NCBI GenBank assembly: GCA_964631605.1
Contig: CAZVYG010000106.1
Location: 1-14,455 of the forward strand
Length of the DNA: 14,455 nucleotides
Direction of reading: 5' to 3'
Source: JARKQH01 sp964631605
Lineage (GTDB): Bacteria > Verrucomicrobiota > Verrucomicrobiia > Limisphaerales > UBA8199
Part shown: positions 5,745 to 11,991 of the stretch, one piece after another
Layout of the letters: each line of letters begins with the position of its first letter
Position numbering within the stretch: position 1 is the stretch's first letter
Notes under the pieces: model-generated
Told to the model about the DNA's origin: nothing
Seen by the model: only the letters and a program-made list of their open reading frames with translations
The model's database searches: none
Translations under genes and position numbers: made by a program

Positions 5745-8700
5745 TCAGTTTTCCTCGAATATCTTCACCGGCCCGAACAGGCCGGATTTCATCAGCGGCG
5801 TGGCTTGGGTCAGTTTGCGGATGTTGGTTTTGGTCAGGCGCTTTTCCACCGGCAGGGCGTCGTCACCAATAATCCGGTTCGGCCAGAAGTTGACCACCTC
5901 CACCTCCAGACGATTCCCCGACGGTCGCACCGTCCCGCTGATCTTCACCCGGAAGGGCGGCGACCACACCACCCCCAAAGATTGGCCGTTCAGCCGAACC
6001 TCGGCCAGCTCCCGCAAGTCGCCCAGGTCCAGCCACAGGTCGCCGGCGGACGCATCCAATCCCGCCGGCAGATCGAACGTTCGAGTGTAAACTGCCGTCC
6101 CGGAATAATACTTGATCCCGGCCTCGGGCCGGTCGGTCCAGCTCACCAGTTCATCAAACACTGCTGAAGCAGGACCTCCCCATTTCGGGTCAAACTTCAC
6201 CACCCACGGCCCCGAAACGTTGTGCCGCTCCCGGAATTCACTCCAATTGCCAAGGGCGGTCGTCGAGGCCGGATGCCGCGCCGCCGGTTCCCGAAACACC
6301 ACGAACCAGGAACCGCACGGTGGAAACTCGAGCGGAACGGTGGTGACGCCGTCGCCGGCTTCATAGGCCGCCGCAAACCGCCGCTCCCCGGTGACCGCAT
6401 CCCACAGTTCGGGCGCTTTGCCCGCGACCCGGAAGGTGCACCGGACTTCCTCCCAGCGGTTCGAGCCGTTGGCGATGAAGTAAATGTCCGTGCCGTCGGC
6501 CGCGCGGTGGATGTAATCAAACACAGCGCCGGGTTTGCCGCCCGCAACCTCGAAATCGGGGCGCACGCCGTCCGCTTGCAACACCTCGCGCGCGGTCCTG
6601 CCCGAGATCACCCGCCCCAGGCCCACTGCCCGCTGCTTAACCTTCTGCCCGTCGCAGTCAGCCCAGATTTCTCCAGCCAATCGCTGAACCTCCGCATCCG
6701 ACTGCGGGTACGCCTGCAGGCCGCTGGCGCGACGCGGTTTGGGACCCAGGACCGTTCCGCCGGCGGACACCAGCTCCTTGAGCCGGCGCAGGACCGGCAG
6801 CGCGAGGATGTCCCGGTCGGGCAGCACCAACACGCGGTAGCTCATCCCGTCGGGCAAAACCCACCGCCCCTCCCGCACGGTCAGCCGCGTCAGCACGGCT
6901 TCCTCCGTGATCACATCGTAGTCATACCCCGGCAGCACCCGCGCCGGATCCGACCTCTTCAATTGCGTGAAATTCGGCACATGGTCGCCGTAGTAATAAC
7001 AGGCGTCCGCGACAAACAACCCCTGCTGCAGCAGAAACTGCGCGCGGTTAATGTAGCTCAGAAAGGGAGCGGACTTGGACCACCAGGTGGTGTTGGGGTT
7101 GAAATGGGTTCCGGCAAAGTACTGCTGGCCGGGCAGGCCCATCTCGAGGGGCGAACACACAAACGCGTGCCAAACCAGCAGGTTCATCCCCTCGCACAAC
7201 GCCTTGTCGAACGAGGGCTTGAGGTTGTCCCAAATCGTCTCCTGCCAGTGCGGGCCAATGGTCGTGAACCCCTCGGCCAGAACCAGGTTGCGCCCGTAGG
7301 TGTGGGCCGCCGAAGCGGGCTGCTTCAAAAAGAACCGGTTCTGGTCGCCAACACGGTGACGCCACGACCACGCCCAAAACTCGCTCATCGGCGCGTCGTT
7401 CCACCCCAGGCACCGTTGCGCGTCAATCGGCACCCCGTGGGGACCGCCCGATTCCGGGTGGAACAACAAGCCGTGCCGGTGCGCCCGGTCGCGGAAGATG
7501 CGATAATGATTGTCAATGGCCAGGTCGCCGATGGTCTTGCGGAAATCGTCTAGAAACCGGTTGCTCTCCTCGCGACTGTTCACGATCCGTCCCGCAAGCA
7601 CGGGCAGAAACGGGCGCGGCTCGTAGCCTCGGCGCTGGCGGAACTCGTCGAACAGCCGTGGGGTCCAATTCAAGGGCTCGACCTCCCAACTGTCGGTGTG
7701 CAGGTATTTGAGCGTCTTGCCCGCCAGGGGGCCCGCATCAGCAATCAACGGCTCCACAATCGCATCCCAGTATCGCTCAAACGCCCCGGCATCCAGCACG
7801 TCCAGCGCAAAACCTTTCCACCCTTCGCTGCAGGTCGAGACGTAGGAATGGTCTCCAATCGTATAACCAAACCGCAAAACCTGCCATTCGCCCTCCGGCG
7901 CCTCCCACCTCAGGGTTCCGTCGGCGCCCAGCTTTCCACTCAGGTCCAGCACCGCGCCTGTCGTCGTGTCCTCCTCGCCCGGCGTGGCGGGGAAGTCCTG
8001 GAACAAAGGCGTGGAATCGGGCGCCGAAAACGGTTGCAGTGGCCGAAAGATGGCTTTTTCAGCCCAGTTTTGTATCGGTTTTCGAGCCAACGCCTCCGGT
8101 GCCGAAGGCCAGGCTCTGTCTTTGCCCTCCAGCCGCAACTCGGCAACCTGAACATTGCGCGGGGCGTCCGGATAACGCGGATCGTAACTGCTGAAAAACA
8201 CCACGCGGAAAAACCGTCCGGTGACCGCGTCGAACGTAACGGCTGCTTCGCCCCCGGCTGGGGCGACAAACGCCTTCACCTTGCGAAACGCCTTGCCGTC
8301 GTCCGACACCTGTAATTCACAGTCTCGCGGGCCGTAGTTGGCGCGACCCACCAGCGTCAAGCGCTCAGCGCTCACCGGCCGCGCGAACGCCAGTTGCAGC
8401 CATTGTGGTTTCTCCCGGCTCGGCCCCTGCCCGGGCTGGTCGGCGCTTGAAACCCAAAACGTGCCCGGGTCGCCATCTCCGGCCAGGCCCGCCGGATGGC
8501 TGGCCTGCTCCGAGCTCGCGGTGAGTCCCGTGAACGCATCATCCGCGGGCTGACTCGCGCGCAAGCGGTAGGCCGCGACGAATTGATCCCGGTAATACCC
8601 ATCCCGATGCTTTGGCACCGGCAGTGCCACGCTGACCTTGCCCGGTCCCGTAACCCGCGCTTCGGACCAGGTGAGCTTCTTTGCCGCATCATCCGCAGTT

Positions 8701-9137
8701 ACGTTGGGCCCGCCCAGGTTCCACCCGCTCATGATGTTCAGGCTCATCTCCAATCCCAGCCGCTCCGCCTCGCGCAAGGTATGCCGATAAAGTTCCCGCC
8801 ATTCCGGCGTGAAAAAAGTGGGCCCGTGCGGCACCCGGTCATTGCCATCCTGTTCGGCCCCGCCCGCGTCGCAAATGAGCGCGCCGCCGAAACCCTTGGC
8901 CTTCATCTCCTCCAAGTCCCGCGTGATTGCCGCCTTGGTGACATTGCCATTCAGCCACCACCAATAAGCCCGCAACCGCGCGTTCAACGGGGGTGTGTCC
9001 CAGCCTTGAACCAACAAATCCGACTGCGCCCCGGCCGCCAGCGTCCTCAACGACCCATCACCCGGCGCCAGCCCCAGCACCGCCCCTATCGTCAGCAAAA
9101 CCGCCAGCCTGAATCGCAACAAGAAAACGCTCGGCAT
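5745..9137 (-). CDS. Secreted GH106-like alpha-L-rhamnosidase with discoidin-type insert
   Basis: A 1130-residue exported glycoside hydrolase. Residues 1-35 look like a signal peptide (LLRFRLAVLLTIGAVLGLAPG). The segment LRAYWWWLNGNVTKAAITRD (55-74), then EMKAKGFGGALICDAGG, is the characteristic start of the GH106 rhamnosidase catalytic region. An inserted domain at about 200-338 looks like an F5/8 type C (discoidin) carbohydrate-binding fold (TASSEQA, DGDPGTFW, QWLQLAF, LQVSDDGKAF, RFFRVVFF, VAELRLEG). The barrel resumes with acidic motifs that are catalytic or metal-binding candidates: Asp482/Glu485/Glu487 (HTDSWEVE), Glu562 (HPESGGPHG) and Glu622 (AEGFTT). A C-terminal GH2-like beta-sandwich (about 970-1130) contains WLDLGDLRELAEVRLNGQ and VWSPPF. 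The family hydrolyses terminal alpha-L-rhamnose. It is the first gene of a two-gene operon with the isomerase. A non-rhamnose specificity within the clan cannot be excluded. Confidence 0.82.
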   Translation of the reverse strand: MPSVFLLRFRLAVLLTIGAVLGLAPGDGSLRTLAAGAQSDLLVQGWDTPPLNARLRAYWWWLNGNVTKAAITRDLEEMKAKGFGGALICDAGGAEQDGNDRVPHGPTFFTPEWRELYRHTLREAERLGLEMSLNIMSGWNLGGPNVTADDAAKKLTWSEARVTGPGKVSVALPVPKHRDGYYRDQFVAAYRLRASQPADDAFTGLTASSEQASHPAGLAGDGDPGTFWVSSADQPGQGPSREKPQWLQLAFARPVSAERLTLVGRANYGPRDCELQVSDDGKAFRKVKAFVAPAGGEAAVTFDAVTGRFFRVVFFSSYDPRYPDAPRNVQVAELRLEGKDRAWPSAPEALARKPIQNWAEKAIFRPLQPFSAPDSTPLFQDFPATPGEEDTTTGAVLDLSGKLGADGTLRWEAPEGEWQVLRFGYTIGDHSYVSTCSEGWKGFALDVLDAGAFERYWDAIVEPLIADAGPLAGKTLKYLHTDSWEVEPLNWTPRLFDEFRQRRGYEPRPFLPVLAGRIVNSREESNRFLDDFRKTIGDLAIDNHYRIFRDRAHRHGLLFHPESGGPHGVPIDAQRCLGWNDAPMSEFWAWSWRHRVGDQNRFFLKQPASAAHTYGRNLVLAEGFTTIGPHWQETIWDNLKPSFDKALCEGMNLLVWHAFVCSPLEMGLPGQQYFAGTHFNPNTTWWSKSAPFLSYINRAQFLLQQGLFVADACYYYGDHVPNFTQLKRSDPARVLPGYDYDVITEEAVLTRLTVREGRWVLPDGMSYRVLVLPDRDILALPVLRRLKELVSAGGTVLGPKPRRASGLQAYPQSDAEVQRLAGEIWADCDGQKVKQRAVGLGRVISGRTAREVLQADGVRPDFEVAGGKPGAVFDYIHRAADGTDIYFIANGSNRWEEVRCTFRVAGKAPELWDAVTGERRFAAAYEAGDGVTTVPLEFPPCGSWFVVFREPAARHPASTTALGNWSEFRERHNVSGPWVVKFDPKWGGPASAVFDELVSWTDRPEAGIKYYSGTAVYTRTFDLPAGLDASAGDLWLDLGDLRELAEVRLNGQSLGVVWSPPFRVKISGTVRPSGNRLEVEVVNFWPNRIIGDDALPVEKRLTKTNIRKLTQATPLMKSGLFGPVKIFEEN

Positions 9138-9338
9138 AAGATTCGCCGCCAGAGAACAGCCATGCCGGATTCAAATCAAGTCTATTCACCAACGCCTCGG
9201 CCATCCCCCCCCCGGTAAGATGGCTGGGCCCTGCCGTCTGATTTTCGTGAAGCTTGACCCCACCCCCGGGGATTTGAAACACTACTTGCCAGCCAAGGCT
9301 GCTGGCATTACGCCCAGCCCTGAGCAACCAAACAAACA
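9138..9338. promoter_or_regulatory. Shared intergenic region of the divergent sugar operons
   Basis: This 201-bp gap separates the start codons of two divergent operons and must hold both promoters, unless transcription enters from elsewhere. It contains a run of nine C (9205-9213) in the loop of a 6-bp inverted repeat (GCCATC 9200-9205, GATGGC 9219-9224). A second hairpin has arms TGCCAGC (9287-9293) and GCTGGCA (9301-9307) with a 7-nt loop. TTGACC near 9255 could be a -35 for the rightward operon, but no good -10 follows. Either inverted repeat could be an operator. No regulator gene is present in the window. Confidence 0.4.
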
Positions 9339-10682
9339 ATGACCATGCCTGAAGCCACCAAAACCCAGGCTGCCGACTCCTTGGCGGCCGACTCGTCCGG
9401 CCCCATGGGCAACTACCGTTGGATTGTCTGCGCCCTCCTGTTCTTCGCCACGACGATCAACTACATTGACCGCCAGATCCTCTCGCTCTTGAAGGAGATT
9501 CTCGATCGCGAGATCGGCTGGACCAATGCCGAATTCGGATGGGTCAACTCCGCCTTCCAACTTGCTTATGGCGTGGGGCTGCTCGGGTTTGGGTGGTTCG
9601 TGGACCGCTTCGGCACCAAGATCGGCTATGCGGTTTCGATTGCGGCCTGGAGCGTCGCCGCCGCAGCCCATGCGGCCGTGGGCAGCGTCGCCGGCTTCAT
9701 CGCAGCCCGTGCCGCCCTGGGCCTTGGGGAATCCGGAAACTTCCCGTCTGCGATCAAAGCCGTCGCGCTTTGGTTCCCCAAACGCGAACGGGCCTTTGCA
9801 ACGAGCATTTTCAATGCGGGCACCAACGCCGGCGCCCTGATCGCCCCCGCGATCATCCCGTGGATGGCCTTCAAATTCGGCTGGCAGTCCACCTTCATCG
9901 CTGCGGCGGTGGCCGGCTTCCTCTGGCTGTTCTTCTGGATGCCTTTCTACGACGTGCCCGAAAAGAGCAAATATGTCAAAGAACCCGAGTTGGTTCACAT
10001 CCGCAGCGATCGCGAGGACGAACGGCCGAAGGACAAGATTCCCTGGCTCAGCCTCCTGGGGTATCGCCAGACCTGGTCTTTCATCATCGCCAAATTCCTG
10101 ACCGACCCGGTTTGGTGGTTCTTCCTCATCTGGCTGCCGGATTATTTCAACAAGACCCGCCACCTCGAGATCAAGAAAAGCTGGATTCATATCGTGACCA
10201 TCTATGGCATTGTGACCGTCCTGAGCATCTTCGGAGGCTGGGTCACCGGCTGGCTCACCAAGCAAGGGTGGACGGTCACGCGCGCCCGCAAGACCGGCAT
10301 GTTTGCCTTTGCGCTCTGTGTGCTGCCGATTCTGGTGGTTACGCAGGTCGGGGATTGGACGGCGGTGCTGCTGATCGGCCTGGCCGGCGCGGCTCACCAG
10401 GCCTGGTCGGCCAATCTCTTTACCACCGTTTCGGACATGTTCCCCAAGCGGGCCGTGGCCTCCGTGGTGGGCATTGGCGGCATGGCCGGTTCAGCCGGCG
10501 GTTTTATTTTTCCCATCCTCACCGGCGTGATGCTCGATCACTTCCAAAAACTGGGCAAAGTCACCAGTGGCTACGCGATTCTCTTCGGCATTTGCGCCTG
10601 CATGTACCTGATTGCCTTCGCGCTGCATCACTTCTGCGCCCCGCGCCTGGAACAGATCGAAATTCGCGAGGCCCGCGCCTGA
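9339..10682 (+). CDS. MFS sugar-acid transporter, ExuT-like (anion:cation symporter family)
   Basis: A 447-residue inner-membrane carrier with about 12 predicted helices after a polar N-terminus of roughly 24 residues. Helix 1 contains FATTINYIDRQ (36-46), typical of the hexuronate and galactarate/glucarate branch of the major facilitator superfamily. MFS motif A appears as GWFVDRFGTKIG (85-96). The segment ALGLGESGNFPSAIKAVALW (126-145) is a hallmark of ExuT-type carriers, which import galacturonate or glucuronate with protons. Length matches the family (430-450). ATG at 9339 or the second ATG at 9345 could start it; neither has a clear ribosome binding site. The stop overlaps the UxuA start by one base, so the two are co-expressed, which supports a uronate as cargo. 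Confidence 0.88.
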   Translation: MTMPEATKTQAADSLAADSSGPMGNYRWIVCALLFFATTINYIDRQILSLLKEILDREIGWTNAEFGWVNSAFQLAYGVGLLGFGWFVDRFGTKIGYAVSIAAWSVAAAAHAAVGSVAGFIAARAALGLGESGNFPSAIKAVALWFPKRERAFATSIFNAGTNAGALIAPAIIPWMAFKFGWQSTFIAAAVAGFLWLFFWMPFYDVPEKSKYVKEPELVHIRSDREDERPKDKIPWLSLLGYRQTWSFIIAKFLTDPVWWFFLIWLPDYFNKTRHLEIKKSWIHIVTIYGIVTVLSIFGGWVTGWLTKQGWTVTRARKTGMFAFALCVLPILVVTQVGDWTAVLLIGLAGAAHQAWSANLFTTVSDMFPKRAVASVVGIGGMAGSAGGFIFPILTGVMLDHFQKLGKVTSGYAILFGICACMYLIAFALHHFCAPRLEQIEIREARA

Positions 10683-11788
10683 TGAAAATCGGTCTGGGTC
10701 TCTACCGCCACCAGTTGACCCGCGAGAATTTTCAGTTCGCGCGGCAGGCCGGCGCCACCCATTTGGTCATCCATCTGGTGGATTATTTCAAAGGCGGCGC
10801 GCATAACCCGCGGGATAACCAGCCGACCGGCGGCGACCAGGGCTGGGGCCTGGCCGGCGACCCCAATGCCCTGTGGACGGCGGCCGAGCTCCAGAGCCTC
10901 TGCCAGGCCGCCGCTGCCGAAGGACTGAAGATCGAAGCGGTTGAAAACTTCGACCCCGCGCACTGGCACGATGTCCTCCTCGATGGGCCGAAACGGGACC
11001 TTCAAATCGAAAATGTCAAAACCATCATCCGGCGGCTCGGCGAGGCGGGGATCCCGGTCATGGGCTACAACTTCAGCCTCGCGGGCGTGGCCGGCCGCAT
11101 CACCGGCCCGTTCGCGCGGGGCAGGGCGCTGTCGGTGGGCATGAACGGTCCCGTGGATGATCCCATGCCCAACGGCATGGTGTGGAACATGATCTACGAC
11201 CCGCACGCCCCGCCGGGCACCGTTCCCCCCATTACCCACGACGAGTTGTGGCGACACCTGGCGCGCTTTCTTGACGACGTGCTGCCCGTTGCCGAGCAGG
11301 CGGGCGTCAAGCTGGCCCTCCACCCGGATGATCCGCCTCTCCCCACCGTCCGCGGTCAGCCGCGCCTGGTCTATCAGCCGCACCTGTACCAGAAGGTCAT
11401 TGATCTCAACCCCAGCCCCGCGAATATGCTCGAGTTTTGCCTGGGTACGCTGGCGGAAATGACCGAAGGTGACCTTTACCAAGCCGTTGAACAGTACAGT
11501 CGTCAACGGCGCCTGGCCTATGTGCATTTCCGCAACGTGACCGGCAAGGTCCCGTTCTACAAGGAAACCTTCGTTGATGACGGCGACATTGACATGCTCC
11601 GGGTGCTGGCCATTCTGCAACGCAACGGTTTTGAAGGGGTTCTGATTCCAGACCATACCCCTCAGATGACTTGCGACGCGCCCTGGCACGCCGGCATGGC
11701 CTACGCCTTGGGCTATCTCCGCGCCGCCCTGCAAGCCCTCGACCGTTTCCACAGCGCCGCCCAAAAGCCCGGCGGCCTGACCGCTTGA
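10682..11788 (+). CDS. uxuA: Mannonate dehydratase
   Basis: A 368-residue cytoplasmic enzyme that dehydrates D-mannonate to 2-keto-3-deoxy-D-gluconate in glucuronate catabolism, with a metal-dependent TIM-barrel fold. The four metal ligands known in UxuA are all recognisable: His214 (LALHPDDPP), Cys253 (LEFCLGTLAEM), His282 (YVHFRNV) and Asp324 (IPDHTPQ). The tract THDELWRHLARFLDDVLPVAE (185-205) and FVDDGDIDML (297-306) also fit. It is short like the compact Gram-positive enzymes (about 360 residues) rather than the longer enterobacterial form. The ATG at 10682 shares its A with the transporter's TGA, and GAGG at 10668-10671 gives a ribosome binding site 10 nt upstream, so translational coupling is likely. 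The open frame extends far upstream inside the transporter, but that is a shadow frame. Activity on a related aldonate cannot be excluded. Confidence 0.9.
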   Translation: MKIGLGLYRHQLTRENFQFARQAGATHLVIHLVDYFKGGAHNPRDNQPTGGDQGWGLAGDPNALWTAAELQSLCQAAAAEGLKIEAVENFDPAHWHDVLLDGPKRDLQIENVKTIIRRLGEAGIPVMGYNFSLAGVAGRITGPFARGRALSVGMNGPVDDPMPNGMVWNMIYDPHAPPGTVPPITHDELWRHLARFLDDVLPVAEQAGVKLALHPDDPPLPTVRGQPRLVYQPHLYQKVIDLNPSPANMLEFCLGTLAEMTEGDLYQAVEQYSRQRRLAYVHFRNVTGKVPFYKETFVDDGDIDMLRVLAILQRNGFEGVLIPDHTPQMTCDAPWHAGMAYALGYLRAALQALDRFHSAAQKPGGLTA

Positions 11789-11991
11789 TCGTCTTGCCCT
11801 CCCAAACCATTCATTCCTCGTTCTGCCGCAGCGCGGCCGCGTTTGTCCCTTTCAAGGCGAGCAGGAACTCTGATCCCCCCCGCCACGGTGTGCGCGCTTG
11901 CGCTGAATTTTGGAGTGGCGCACTTCGGTTAGTTGCGCTTAAATAATTCATAACCGAGCCCTCAGGGGCAGGGATAAGATCAGACATAGAC
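11789..11991. other. Intergenic gap before the copper ATPase
   Basis: There are 203 bases without a recognisable gene. A local AT-rich patch (TTAAATAATTCATAA, about 11939-11953) stands out against GC-rich surroundings and may be promoter-like for the ATPase. No convincing -35 partner, FNR-type site or terminator is seen. A short minus-strand frame here has no coding character. Confidence 0.35.

Noticed and set aside
6222..7553. 443-codon + strand frame opposite the GH106-like gene
   Set aside because: Antisense of a conserved catalytic region, with Arg/Pro/Gln-rich low-quality protein and no recognisable domain.
9282..10397. 371-codon minus-strand frame over the transporter
   Set aside because: Shadow of conserved membrane helices; its translation has no hydrophobic or family pattern of its own.
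10628..11764. 378-codon minus-strand frame over the mannonate dehydratase
   Set aside because: The opposite strand carries all four metal-ligand motifs, so this frame is a GC-driven shadow.
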